Shown here piece after piece: positions 38,497-46,329 of a stretch of 64,000 nt of DNA. Location of the stretch: NCBI RefSeq assembly GCF_009852415.1, contig NZ_WOXS01000002.1:5496001-5560000 (forward strand), read 5' to 3'. Position 1 is the stretch's first letter, and every line of letters starts with the position of its first letter. The notes under the pieces are model-generated. The model searched no databases and was not told the origin of the DNA. It was given only the letters and a program-made list of their open reading frames with translations. A program made the translations under genes and the position numbers. The DNA comes from Streptomyces sp. Tu 3180 (GTDB taxonomy: Bacteria > Actinomycetota > Actinomycetes > Streptomycetales > Streptomycetaceae).

Positions 38497-39459
38497 TCAC
38501 TTGCCGCCGTTGATGGTGGCTTCCTCGACGGCGCCCTCCGCGACGCCCCACTTCTCCATGATCTTCTGGTACTCGCCGTTCTCGATGATGGCGTCCAGCG
38601 CGGCCTTGAGGGCGTCACGCAGCTCGGCGTTGTTCTTGGCGACCGCGATGCCGTACGGGGCGGCCTCGACCTGCTCGCCGACCAGCTGGAAGTCGTTGCC
38701 GCCGCCGGAGGTCTTCACGGCGTACGCGGCGACCGGGAAGTCGGAGGAACCGGCGTCGGCGCCGCCCGCGCGCAGACGGGTCTGGGCCTGCTGGTCGTTG
38801 TCGAAGGACTCGATGGAGATCTTCTGGCCCTTCGGGCACTTCTCGTTCTCGGCCTTGGCGAGGTCCTCGGAGACCGTGCCGCGCTGCAGCACGACCTTCT
38901 TGCCGCACAGGTCGGACCAGGTCTTGATGCCCTGGTCGTCGCCCTTCTTGGTGTAGATCGACACGCCGGCCGTGAAGTAGTCGACGAAGTCGACGCCCTC
39001 GCCGACCTTCTTGCCGGTCTCGGAGTCGATGCCCTCCTGGCGGTCCTTGGTGTCGGTCATCGCGGACATGGCGATGTCGTACCGCTTGGAGCGCAGACCC
39101 GTGATCAGGGTGTCGAAGGTGCCGTTCTCGAACTCGAACGTCACGCCGAGCTGCTTGCCCATGGCGGCCGCGAGGTCGGGGTCGATGCCGACCGTCTTGC
39201 CGGAGTCGTCCTTGAACTCGACCGGAGCGTAGGCGATGTCCGAACCGACCTTGATGACGCCCTTGTCACGGATCGCCTGGGGCAGCTTGTCGGCGAGCGG
39301 GGCCGCGGCGGCGGACGTGGTGTCGGTGCTGCCGGAGCCGTTGTCCTTGGTCTGGTCACCGCAGCCGGTGAGAAGCAGTGCGCCTGCGACCGCGATCGCG
39401 CCGACCGCTGCTAGCCGGGACTGCGCGGCGGTGGTACGACGGGTGGTGCTTGCGGTCAT
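38497..39459 (-). CDS. amino-acid ABC transporter substrate-binding lipoprotein
   Basis: 320 residues from ATG 39459, with GGAGG nine bases before. Lipoprotein signal: basic start, hydrophobic AVGAIAVAGALLLTGCGD with the lipobox Cys at about 36. Then a family 3 periplasmic-binding domain: VIKVGSDIAYAPVEFKDDSGKTVGIDPDLAAAMGKQLGV, the substrate Asp/Arg region RYDIAMSAMTDTKDRQEG, and DAGSSDFPVAAYAV. The specificity, among polar amino acids, is not readable. First gene of the importer operon; a promoter candidate lies 138 bases upstream. Confidence 0.93.
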   Translation of the reverse strand: MTASTTRRTTAAQSRLAAVGAIAVAGALLLTGCGDQTKDNGSGSTDTTSAAAAPLADKLPQAIRDKGVIKVGSDIAYAPVEFKDDSGKTVGIDPDLAAAMGKQLGVTFEFENGTFDTLITGLRSKRYDIAMSAMTDTKDRQEGIDSETGKKVGEGVDFVDYFTAGVSIYTKKGDDQGIKTWSDLCGKKVVLQRGTVSEDLAKAENEKCPKGQKISIESFDNDQQAQTRLRAGGADAGSSDFPVAAYAVKTSGGGNDFQLVGEQVEAAPYGIAVAKNNAELRDALKAALDAIIENGEYQKIMEKWGVAEGAVEEATINGGK

Positions 39460-39596
39460 GGTGGGTTCCTCCGGCGGATGGGTGGAGTTGCCGATGGGGC
39501 CGGCGACTGCCTGTGCGGCGTCGCCGCGGGTCGACGAGAGCACACGCCTTCGAGTGTCGCGACCTCGTGTGATTACCGCATCTTGCCATTCGGACT

Positions 39597-39624
39597 GAGC
39601 TATTCAGGGGGCTCGCGATGTCAA
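39597..39624 (-). promoter_or_regulatory. candidate promoter of the amino-acid importer operon
   Basis: On the minus strand TTGACA (39624-39619) and TAGCTC (39602-39597) are 16 bases apart, a fair match to a vegetative promoter, giving a leader of about 130 bases before the binding-protein ATG. Confidence 0.4.
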
Positions 39625-40038
39625 AATCGGATAACGGGTGACGCTCGAACCGCACCACTCCGGTACATCACGACCGGAGACTCTGCGGGAATCAAGCATT
39701 CCAGCCGGAAGATCTTCGGCATATCCCGGGATGCGGACGTGTTCGCCGTGCCCTTTGCTGCACTTGTGGGCTTGCCGGGAGTTCGTCCAGGTCTTGTCCT
39801 GATATCGGGCGATGATTCCGGACGCCGTCATGTGACCTTCGCGTTATGGACTCGTCGCCGACGGCGTCCGTCCGGTAAGAAGGTTCTTTACACCCCTCAT
39901 CCGGGGATCAGGGCGCGTGTGCGGCGCGCCCGTCGTGTTCGGCCCGTACGCATCAACCCTCCGGGCCTTGCGCGGTCCCGCCCGTTCCTCACCAGGAGCG
40001 GCAACCCTCAAACCGAAACACTTAAGGGGTAAAACCAA
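39625..40038. other. gene-free region between importer operon and malic enzyme
   Basis: About 414 bases, visibly lower in G+C than the flanks. Open frames here lack the codon bias of the neighbours and resemble no family. It should hold the malic-enzyme promoter; the only clear element is the ribosome site AAGGGG at 40024-40029. Nothing else recognised. Confidence 0.5.
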
Positions 40039-41277
40039 GTGGCAGCGGAGATTGTCAATCCTCGCAGCGACAGCGAAAGCCTGCCGGGTCATACGGAGCG
40101 GGAGAGCGGGGCAGAGCCCCTCGATTCCTTCGACCCGGCGTTCGCGCTGCACCGCGGCGGCAAGATGGCCGTGCAGGCCACCGTGCCGGTCCGCGACAAG
40201 GACGATCTGTCCCTGGCTTACACGCCCGGCGTCGCGAAGGTGTGCAGCGCGATCGCCGAGCAGCCGGACCTCGTCCACGACTACACGTGGAAGTCGTCGG
40301 TCGTCGCCGTCGTGACGGACGGTACGGCCGTGCTCGGGCTCGGGGACATCGGGCCCGAGGCCTCCCTCCCGGTGATGGAGGGCAAGGCGATCCTCTTCAA
40401 GCAGTTCGGGGGCGTGGACGCCGTCCCGATCGCCCTGAGCTGCACCGACGTGGACGAGATCGTCGAGACCGTGGTCCGGCTCGCCCCGTCCTTCGGCGGG
40501 GTGAACCTGGAGGACATCTCCGCCCCCCGGTGCTTCGAGATCGAGAAGCGGCTGCAGGAGCGGCTGGACATCCCGGTCTTCCACGACGACCAGCACGGCA
40601 CGGCGGTCGTCACGCTGGCGGCGCTGCGCAACGCCGCGCGGCTGAGCGGGCGCCCGCTGGGCGATCTGCGGGCCGTGATCTCGGGTGCGGGCGCGGCCGG
40701 CGTGGCGATCGCCAAGATGCTGGTCGAGGCCGGGATCGGGGACGTCGCGGTGGCCGACCGCAAGGGCGTCGTGTCGCGGGACCGCGAGGACCTCACGCCG
40801 ATCAAGCGGGAACTGGCGTCGTTCACCAACAAGGCCGGCCTCTCCGGCTCGCTGGAGGCCGCGCTGGCCGGGGCCGACGTCTTCATCGGCGTCTCCGGCG
40901 GCACGGTGCCGGAGACGGCGGTGGCGTCGATGGCCGAGGGCGCGTTCGTCTTCGCCATGGCCAACCCCGACCCGGAGGTGCATCCGGAGGTCGCGCACAA
41001 GTACGCGGCGGTGGTGGCCACCGGGCGGTCGGACTTCCCGAACCAGATCAACAACGTGCTGGCGTTCCCGGGGATCTTCGCGGGGGCGCTGCAGGTGCGG
41101 GCCTCCCGGATCACCGAGGGGATGAAGCTGGCCGCCGCCGAGGCGCTGGCCGCGGTGGTGGGGGACGACCTCGCCGCCGACTACGTCATCCCGTCCCCGT
41201 TCGACGAGCGGGTCGCCCCCGCGGTGACGGCGGCGGTGGCCGCGGCCGCCCGGGCGGAAGGCGTCGCCCGCCGCTGA
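40039..41277 (+). CDS. NAD(P)-dependent malic enzyme
   Basis: 412 residues from GTG 40039. Oxidative decarboxylation of malate to pyruvate, supplying reducing power and pyruvate for gluconeogenesis or lipid precursors. Malic N-domain: LSLAYTPGVAKVCSAIAE (catalytic Tyr), TDGTAVLGLGDIGPEASLPVMEGKA (catalytic Lys), EDISAPRCFEIEKRL, PVFHDDQHGTAVV (metal Asp). NAD-binding domain: AVISGAGAAGVAIAKMLVEAG, and FAMANPDPEVHPE. This is the short bacterial form without a phosphotransacetylase domain. Cofactor preference is not certain; the S. coelicolor counterpart is reported NAD-dependent, from memory. Confidence 0.94.
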   Translation: MAAEIVNPRSDSESLPGHTERESGAEPLDSFDPAFALHRGGKMAVQATVPVRDKDDLSLAYTPGVAKVCSAIAEQPDLVHDYTWKSSVVAVVTDGTAVLGLGDIGPEASLPVMEGKAILFKQFGGVDAVPIALSCTDVDEIVETVVRLAPSFGGVNLEDISAPRCFEIEKRLQERLDIPVFHDDQHGTAVVTLAALRNAARLSGRPLGDLRAVISGAGAAGVAIAKMLVEAGIGDVAVADRKGVVSRDREDLTPIKRELASFTNKAGLSGSLEAALAGADVFIGVSGGTVPETAVASMAEGAFVFAMANPDPEVHPEVAHKYAAVVATGRSDFPNQINNVLAFPGIFAGALQVRASRITEGMKLAAAEALAAVVGDDLAADYVIPSPFDERVAPAVTAAVAAAARAEGVARR

Positions 41278-41291
41278 GGCGTGCGGTTCAC

Positions 41292-41327
41292 GTCGGCCCC
41301 GTCCCCGGTGGACGGGGCCGACCTTTT
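41292..41327 (+). terminator. terminator after malic enzyme
   Basis: GTCGGCCCCGTC (41292-41303) pairs with GACGGGGCCGAC (41311-41322), a perfect 12-base stem, followed by CTTTT; 14 bases after the stop codon. Confidence 0.88.
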
Positions 41328-41362
41328 GCCCGGGTGCCGGGCCGGCCGGATGGCGGTCCGGG

Positions 41363-41417
41363 CTCCACGGCGAGTCGGTTCCGGTTCCATGGCGAGTCGG
41401 TTCCGGCTCCATGGCAA
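41363..41417. repeat. 22-base direct repeat
   Basis: Two adjacent 22-base units, differing at two positions (CTCCACGGCGAGTCGGTTCC and TTCCATGGCGAGTCGGTTCC form their first 20 bases), followed by the first 10 or so bases of a third (CTCCATGGC). They lie in the promoter region of the next gene, about 65 bases before its start. Confidence 0.75.
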
Positions 41418-41480
41418 GAGGGCGTGTCTCACAGCGGGCCGTGGTTCCCTCCGCGGGGCGGGGAACCTATCGTCAAGGTC

Positions 41481-42446
41481 ATGTTCGCTGTCTACGCCGC
41501 CCGGATCGACCGCGACCAGCCGCTCAACGGTCTGGAGTCGGGAGAGCGTCCGGCTCCCGAGGCCCGTCCCGGCTGGAGCACCGTCACGGTCAAGGCCGCC
41601 TCCCTCAACCACCACGACCTCTGGTCCCTGCGCGGCGTAGGCCTCGCGGAGGACAGACTGCCGATGATCCTCGGCTGCGACGCCGCCGGCGTCGACGAGG
41701 ACGGCAACGAGGTCGTCCTGCACTCGGTCATCGGCCAGAGCGGCCACGGTGTGGGACCGAAGGAGCCCCGGTCCATCCTGACCGAGCGCTACCAGGGCAC
41801 CTTCGCCGAACAGGTCGCCGTGCCCACCTGGAACGTGCTGCCCAAGCCGAAGGAGCTGTCCTTCGAGGAGGCGGCCTGCCTGCCCACGGCCTGGCTGACC
41901 GCGTACCGGATGCTGTTCACCAACGCCGGGGTCCGCCCGGGCGATTCGGTACTGGTGCAGGGGGCCGGCGGGGGAGTCGCCACGGCCGCGATCGTGCTGG
42001 GGAAGGCCGCGGGCCTGCGGGTCTTCGCCACCAGCCGGGACGAGGCCAAGCGCAAGCGGGCGCTGGAGCTGGGCGCCGTGGAGGCGCTGGAGTCCGGTGC
42101 GCGGCTGCCGCAGCGGGTCGACGCGGTCATCGAGACCGTGGGGGCCGCGACCTGGTCCCACTCGGTGAAGTCGCTGCGGCCCGGCGGCACGCTCGTCATC
42201 TCCGGCGCCACGAGCGGGGACCGGCCCTCGCACGCCGAGCTGACCCGGATCTTCTTCCTGGAGCTCAAGGTCGTCGGGTCGACGATGGGGACCAAGGACG
42301 AACTGGAGGACCTGCTCTCCTTCTGCGCCGCCACCGGTGTGCGCCCCGTCATCGACGAGGTGCTGCCCATGGACCGGGCCCGGGAGGGGTTCGAACGGAT
42401 GGAGAGCGGCGAGCAGTTCGGCAAGATCGTGCTCACGCATCCCTGA
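41481..42446 (+). CDS. MDR-family quinone oxidoreductase/alcohol dehydrogenase-like protein
   Basis: 321 residues from ATG 41481. Medium-chain reductase fold: GroES-like domain (VKAASLNHHDLWSLRGVGL, LGCDAAGVDEDGNEV) and cofactor domain (PTAWLTAYRMLFTNAGVRPGDSVLVQGAGGGVATAAI, about 135-171; NADPH-type AxxGxG-like loop; TSRDEAKRKRALELGA). The structural-zinc cysteines are missing, so it is closer to zeta-crystallin-like NADPH:quinone reductases than to zinc alcohol dehydrogenases, though the start SLNHHDLW is common to both. Monocistronic: terminators lie on both sides. Confidence 0.88.
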   Translation: MFAVYAARIDRDQPLNGLESGERPAPEARPGWSTVTVKAASLNHHDLWSLRGVGLAEDRLPMILGCDAAGVDEDGNEVVLHSVIGQSGHGVGPKEPRSILTERYQGTFAEQVAVPTWNVLPKPKELSFEEAACLPTAWLTAYRMLFTNAGVRPGDSVLVQGAGGGVATAAIVLGKAAGLRVFATSRDEAKRKRALELGAVEALESGARLPQRVDAVIETVGAATWSHSVKSLRPGGTLVISGATSGDRPSHAELTRIFFLELKVVGSTMGTKDELEDLLSFCAATGVRPVIDEVLPMDRAREGFERMESGEQFGKIVLTHP

Positions 42447-42468
42447 CGGCGGGGTTCGACGCGCCTCT

Positions 42469-42502
42469 CGACGGCCGGTCCGGGTCTCCGGGCCGGCCGT
42501 CG
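42469..42502 (+). terminator. terminator after the MDR gene
   Basis: CGACGGCCGG (42469-42478) pairs with CCGGCCGTCG (42493-42502) across a 14-base loop; it ends four bases before the next operator. Confidence 0.7.
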
Positions 42503-42506
42503 GCAT

Positions 42507-42549
42507 GTCAACCGGGGTTGACGTAGGGGTGATGTCAACGTAGGTTGAC
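42507..42549 (+). promoter_or_regulatory. double operator over a leaderless promoter
   Basis: Two copies of GTCAAC-N4-GTTGAC lie at 42507-42522 and 42534-42549, 27 bases apart. TTGACG (42518-42523), a 17-base spacer and TAGGTT (42541-42546) form a good promoter whose expected start falls at the ATG at 42553. So each palindrome covers one promoter element, and the mRNA is probably leaderless; no ribosome site is seen. Confidence 0.75.
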
Positions 42550-42552
42550 ATC

Positions 42553-42762
42553 ATGACTGAGGCAACCGACCTCGCCGAGCGCGCGGGCGACCGCGACCCA
42601 CGGGTCGGCCTGCGGGCCGTCGCCGCGCTGCGCAGGCTGCTGGAACAACTGGAGGCCGTGCAGGTGCGCAACGCGCGCCATCAGGGCTGGTCGTGGCAGG
42701 AGATCGCCACCGAGCTCGGAGTCAGCAGGCAGGCCGTGCACAAGAAGTACGGGAGGCATTGA
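42553..42762 (+). CDS. small helix-turn-helix protein
   Basis: 69 residues. An N-terminal helix rich in Arg and Leu (RVGLRAVAALRRLLEQLEAVQVRNAR) leads into a helix-turn-helix, GWSWQEIATELGVSRQAVHKKYGRH (about 45-69), with the recognition helix at the very end. The start at ATG 42553 coincides with the predicted transcription start. It is the likely binder of the two palindromes over its own promoter. The stop overlaps the Clp-N gene start (TGATG), so the pair is coupled. Confidence 0.82.
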   Translation: MTEATDLAERAGDRDPRVGLRAVAALRRLLEQLEAVQVRNARHQGWSWQEIATELGVSRQAVHKKYGRH

Positions 42763-43322
42763 TGTTCGAGCGGTTCACGAAGGACGCCCGCGCGGTGGTG
42801 AAGGGGGCGGTCGAGCGCGCCGAAGGGGCACGGGCGCGGACCGTCGGCGCCGAGCACCTGCTGCTCGCCCTGCTGGAGCGTGAGGGCAGCCGCGCCTCCT
42901 TCGCGCTGGCGGCGCTCGGGGCCGGCGAGCGCAAGGAGTCGGTGCGGCGGGCCCTGGAGGAGGCGCGGCGCCGGGCCGGTCTGTCGCAGGCCGAGACCGA
43001 CGCCCTCGCCGGACTGGGCATCGACGTCTCGGAGATCGTCGCCCGGGTGGAGGAGGCCCACGGCGTCGGCGCGATGTCGGGCGACCGGAAGGGCGAGGGC
43101 CGGCGGCCGGGGCGCCCCAGCTTCGGCAAGGACGCCAAGAAGGTGCTGGAGAACGCCCTGCGCGTCGCCCTCGCCCGGCGCGAGCGGCACATCGGGGACG
43201 AACACATCCTCCTCGCCCTGACCGTCCGTCCCGGCGTCCCCGCCGAGGTGCTCGCCGACCACGGGGTGACCCACGCGTCGCTGACCAGGGTGCTCGGCGA
43301 CGCGGGGGAGGCGTGCGCCTGA
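42762..43322 (+). CDS. stand-alone Clp N-domain protein
   Basis: 186 residues from ATG 42762. Two Clp-N repeats, about 1-75 (MFERFTKDARAVVKGAVERAEGARARTVGAEHLLLALLERE) and about 110-180 (FGKDAKKVLENALRVALARRERHIGDEHILLALTV), the substrate/adaptor-binding module of ClpC and ClpA, but with no AAA+ ATPase domain. Such proteins may act as adaptors or decoys for ClpC substrates. Always paired with a small HTH protein in streptomycetes, in my recollection. Coupled to that gene by TGATG. A terminator follows. Confidence 0.87.
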   Translation: MFERFTKDARAVVKGAVERAEGARARTVGAEHLLLALLEREGSRASFALAALGAGERKESVRRALEEARRRAGLSQAETDALAGLGIDVSEIVARVEEAHGVGAMSGDRKGEGRRPGRPSFGKDAKKVLENALRVALARRERHIGDEHILLALTVRPGVPAEVLADHGVTHASLTRVLGDAGEACA

Positions 43323-43336
43323 TGCGGAGGGAGCCC

Positions 43337-43377
43337 ACCCGGCGGCACGGGTGAGGGATCCGACCGTGCCGCCGGGT
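43337..43377. terminator. terminator between converging Clp-N and PadR genes
   Basis: ACCCGGCGGCACGG (43337-43350) pairs with CCGTGCCGCCGGGT (43364-43377), a perfect 14-base stem with a 13-base loop. Confidence 0.8.
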
Positions 43378-43493
43378 CCCAGCCTCATGGGCCGGGGCCC
43401 AAGCGCACGGGCCGGACCCCCGTCGGGTGGGCCGGGCCCCCGCCGCGCCGCCGGGCTCCGCCCTGCCGTCGGGTCCGGGGCCCGCCGTCGGGC

Positions 43494-44531
43494 TCAGGAC
43501 CTCGGCGTGCGGAGTATCACCCCGATGTGGGCCGCCGCCGTGGACAGATGGCGGCGGGTGTCGCGGAGTTGCTCCGGGGTGACGCCGTGGTCGCGGGCCG
43601 CGTCGCGGATGTCGTCCCGGAAGCGGTCCAGCAGCCGGTCCAGGTCGCGGGCCGGGTCACCGGTGGAGTCCGTGGCGCCCTCGTGCGCCCAGGCCGGGGT
43701 GTAGTCGGCGGGGAGGTCCTCGGGGGTGTGGGAGTACGACGGCTGGGAGGTCCGGCCGGAGGTCCCCGCGCCGGTGCGGCCGAAGGCGAAGTCCTTGCCG
43801 AACTCGCCCACCTCCTTGGCCAGTTCGCTCAGGCCCTCGCGCAGTCCCGTCGGCCAGTCGCCCCGGGCGAAGTGGTCCTGCACCTGCTCCTGGACCCGGC
43901 GTGCGATGCGCTGCACCTCCTCCTGCGCCCGGTCCTGGGCCTCCTTGGCCTGGCGACGGGCGCGCTGGGCCTCCTCACGGGCGCGGCGGCTCTCGTCCTT
44001 GGCGCGCCGGGCCTGGTCCTTCCACTCCTGCTTGGCGCGGCGCATCTCCTCCTTGGCGGCACGCCAGGCGTCCTTGTCGCCGAGGCCCGTGAAGTCGCCG
44101 AGGCCGCCCTCCTCCTCGCCGGACGTCCCGTTTCTGTGGCTCTGGCGGGCCCTGCTCGCCGCGGCTCGCATCTCACGGCGCAGATCGCCCGCCGCGCCGC
44201 TGACGTCGGCCCGGATCTCGGCGGCGAGCTCGGCGACCGATTCCCTGATCTCCAGTTCCAGGTCGGCCAGTTCACCGCTGCGGTCGGCCAGTTCGGCGCG
44301 CCCGGCGTCCGTGATCGAGTAGACCTTGCGGCCGCCCTCGGTGGTGTGGGTGACCAGGCCCTCCGCCTCCAGCTTGGCCAGGCGCGGGTAGACCGTGCCG
44401 GCCGACGGCGCGTACAGCCCCTGGAAACGCTCTTCGAGGAGGCGGATCACCTCGTAGCCGTGGCGCGGCGCCTCGTCCAGCAGCTTCAGCAGGTACAGGC
44501 GGAGGCGTCCGTGGGCGAAGACGGGAGGCAT
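43494..44531 (-). CDS. PadR-family regulator with long coiled-coil tail
   Basis: 345 residues from ATG 44531. PadR winged helix in residues about 5-80 (GRLRLYLLKLLDEAPRHGYEVIRLLEERF, SAGTVYPRLAKLEAEGLVTHTTEGGRKVYSIT). After it comes an unusually long charged region, about 130-230, of repeated Ala-Arg-Glu/Lys heptads (EEMRRAKQEWKDQARRAKDE), predicted as a long coiled coil, then a disordered stretch and a conserved C-terminal helix block LDRLLDRFRDDIRDAARD. Most PadR proteins end after a short helix. One base separates it from the DUF4097 stop. Operator-like palindromes precede the operon. Confidence 0.88.
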   Translation of the reverse strand: MPPVFAHGRLRLYLLKLLDEAPRHGYEVIRLLEERFQGLYAPSAGTVYPRLAKLEAEGLVTHTTEGGRKVYSITDAGRAELADRSGELADLELEIRESVAELAAEIRADVSGAAGDLRREMRAAASRARQSHRNGTSGEEEGGLGDFTGLGDKDAWRAAKEEMRRAKQEWKDQARRAKDESRRAREEAQRARRQAKEAQDRAQEEVQRIARRVQEQVQDHFARGDWPTGLREGLSELAKEVGEFGKDFAFGRTGAGTSGRTSQPSYSHTPEDLPADYTPAWAHEGATDSTGDPARDLDRLLDRFRDDIRDAARDHGVTPEQLRDTRRHLSTAAAHIGVILRTPRS

Positions 44532-44532
44532 G

Positions 44533-45495
44533 TCAGAGCACCTTCTTGTCGGTCGTGCCGTCGGCCGGGGCGTCGGCTGCGCCCTCGCCCCTGCCGGTAG
44601 GAGGATTGTCCCCCGAAGCGTCCTGCGGTCCGCTGCCCGAGCCGTCCGCCGGTCCGTCCACCGGTCCGTCCGCCGGCTCGGGCTCGTCCTCCCCGGCCGG
44701 GCGGCGCAGCAGGGCGATGGAACCGGAGACGGTGGTGGCCCGCAGCTTGCCGCTGCCCGCGCCCAGACGACCGGTGATCTTGTGGGCACCCCACTGGCCG
44801 TGCACCCGCAGGTCGTCGAAGGCGTTGGAGACGGCACCGCTCGCGGTGTTCGCCTCCACCTCGGCGTCCGCCGGATCCGGCAGCCGGATCGCGATCTCGC
44901 CGGAGACGCTGGTCAACCGGACGTCGGTCGGGCCGTCGGGATCGAGGTCCACGATCATGGAGCCGCTGACCGAGTCCGCCCGCACGGAGGAGCCGGATCC
45001 CTCGACGACCGTGAGGTCGCCGGAGACGGAGGTGAAGCGCAGGTCACCGGTGACCGACTGGGCTTCCAGGTTTCCGGACACCGTATCCGCCCGGACCGGG
45101 CCGGAGAGGGAGACCAGGGTGGTGTCGCCCGCGACTCCCTTCACCACCGCCGGGCCCCGGATCCCGGAGACCACGGCGCCCGCGCCGACCACGCCCACCT
45201 CGACCCGGGTCTGTGCCGGAACCGCCAGGGAGACCACCGCGCTGCGGCGCCAGCCCTTCCGGTCCAGCCACTTGAGGAAGCCCTTCCACGGCAGGTCGTC
45301 GTAGGCCACCGTGAGGGTGCCGTCCTTCTGGGTGACCACCAGGGGCGGTCCCTCGATCTCGGACACCTGAAGGCGGGCGGAACCTTCGTCGGTGCCCACC
45401 ACGTTCACCGTTCCGTTGACGATGCGTACGTGGAGTTCGCTCACGGGGGCGTCGAAGGTGAGCTTCGAGGGCTCCGCGACGGACCACTCGGACAT
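44533..45495 (-). CDS. DUF4097 beta-repeat protein
   Basis: 320 residues. A DUF4097 (adhesin-like) beta-helix of repeated short strands: VSGNLEAQSVTGDLRFTSVSGDLTVVEGSG, SVSGSMIVDL, SVSGEIAIRL, TASGAVSNAF, TVSGSIALL, each turn with a V/T-S-G core. There is no signal peptide or membrane span. The last 55 residues are an acidic, Gly/Asp/Pro-rich disordered tail. First gene of a two-gene operon with the PadR regulator, an arrangement found across Streptomyces; function unknown. ATG 45495. Confidence 0.87.
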   Translation of the reverse strand: MSEWSVAEPSKLTFDAPVSELHVRIVNGTVNVVGTDEGSARLQVSEIEGPPLVVTQKDGTLTVAYDDLPWKGFLKWLDRKGWRRSAVVSLAVPAQTRVEVGVVGAGAVVSGIRGPAVVKGVAGDTTLVSLSGPVRADTVSGNLEAQSVTGDLRFTSVSGDLTVVEGSGSSVRADSVSGSMIVDLDPDGPTDVRLTSVSGEIAIRLPDPADAEVEANTASGAVSNAFDDLRVHGQWGAHKITGRLGAGSGKLRATTVSGSIALLRRPAGEDEPEPADGPVDGPADGSGSGPQDASGDNPPTGRGEGAADAPADGTTDKKVL

Positions 45496-45530
45496 GGGAC
45501 GACCTCCTGGAACGAACCCGGCGACGCGCC

Positions 45531-45562
45531 ATATCGCGTCTTACGTGATTCACGATATATCG
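45531..45562. promoter_or_regulatory. AT-rich inverted repeats upstream of DUF4097-padR
   Basis: ATATCG at 45531-45536 is mirrored by CGATAT at 45553-45558, and 45553-45562 (CGATATATCG) is itself a palindrome. They lie 36 bases before the DUF4097 start in a promoter position and fit the ATAT-containing operators of PadR proteins. Confidence 0.55.
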
Positions 45563-46058
45563 CGCCCCGGGAAAGTCAAGACACTCGTTGTGGTGATCGG
45601 TCGCCCCCGAAACAGGCGGACCGGCCCGGTGCACGGCCGTGCCGACGCGCGCAGAAGCCCTGCCGCGCCCGTGGGACTCGTCCCCGGCGGGCCCACCGCC
45701 GTCGGCCTCCCGCCGACCGCCGGGGCCCACGGCACCGCGGCGCCCCCGCCCGTGACGACGGTCCGGTACCGCAGCTCCCCGCCGGGCCGGACGTCCGGGC
45801 CGGCGGCAGGGGTCGCGACCGCCGGCGCGTCGACGCCGAGCGCGCTCAGGAACGCGCGGAACGCCCTCGTCGGGCCCCTCCCGCGGAGGATCCGGTGATC
45901 GTCCGCGTCCCCGGCTCCCCAGGGCGCCCCGCTCCGAGGACGCCCGCTCCGCAAACGCCCCGCCGGTCGGGCCGGGCGGCCGACTCCCGGGGACGTTCCC
46001 GGGGGACGTCGAAAAGTCCGCCGGGACGTCCCGTCAGGACGTCGGCACGTCGGAACGT
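45563..46058. other. gene-free region between DUF4097 operon and DUF6104 gene
   Basis: About 500 bases, very rich in G+C. Open frames exist on both strands but are Pro/Arg/Gly-rich and resemble no family. From 45990 to 46058 the pentamer ACGTC or its near variants recurs (gacgttc, gacgtcg, gacgtcc, gacgtcgg, cacgtcgg, aacgtc), perhaps a decayed array. Nothing else supportable. Confidence 0.4.
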
Positions 46059-46238
46059 CTACTCCTCGTCCTCGTCGTCCAGCCGCGCCAGCCACGTCGC
46101 CAGGCGCTCCACCGGCACCTCGAAGTCGGGGTTGAGATCGACGAAGGTCCGCAGCTGCTCGGCGAGCCACTCGAAGGTGACCTCCTCCTCGCCGCGCCGC
46201 TTCTCCAGTTCCTCGATGCCACGGTCCGTGAAGTACAT
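46059..46238 (-). CDS. DUF6104-type small protein
   Basis: 59 residues from ATG 46238: YFTDRGIEELEKRRGEEEV, then FEWLAEQLRTFVDLNPDFEVPVERLATWLARL and an acidic end DDEDEE. All-helical, acidic and cytoplasmic. I recall it as a conserved Streptomyces small protein next to the 2-oxoglutarate dehydrogenase gene; the function is unknown. No strong ribosome site. A terminator lies between it and the dehydrogenase gene, so it is probably transcribed separately. Confidence 0.72.
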   Translation of the reverse strand: MYFTDRGIEELEKRRGEEEVTFEWLAEQLRTFVDLNPDFEVPVERLATWLARLDDEDEE

Positions 46239-46266
46239 GAGGACAAGGATAGGTGCGGGAAAACGA

Positions 46267-46301
46267 CCGGGCCGCACCCCCGGGGAGGGGATGCGGCCCG
46301 G
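46267..46301 (-). terminator. terminator after kgd
   Basis: CCGGGCCGCA / TGCGGCCCGG, a 10-base stem with a 15-base loop; on the minus strand it is followed by TCGTTTTCCC. It lies 29 bases beyond the kgd stop. Confidence 0.75.
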
Positions 46302-46329
46302 CCGCGCACGACCCGTGAGGGCGTCGGTC

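Noticed and set aside
39478..40032. A 184-codon plus-strand frame before malic enzyme
   Set aside because: Composition and codon choice unlike neighbours, no recognisable domain, and it begins inside the leader of the opposite transport operon.
45550..46170. A 206-codon minus-strand frame in the spacer before the DUF6104 gene
   Set aside because: Arg/Pro/Gly-rich with no family match; overlaps the PadR-type operator region and the start of the DUF6104 gene.
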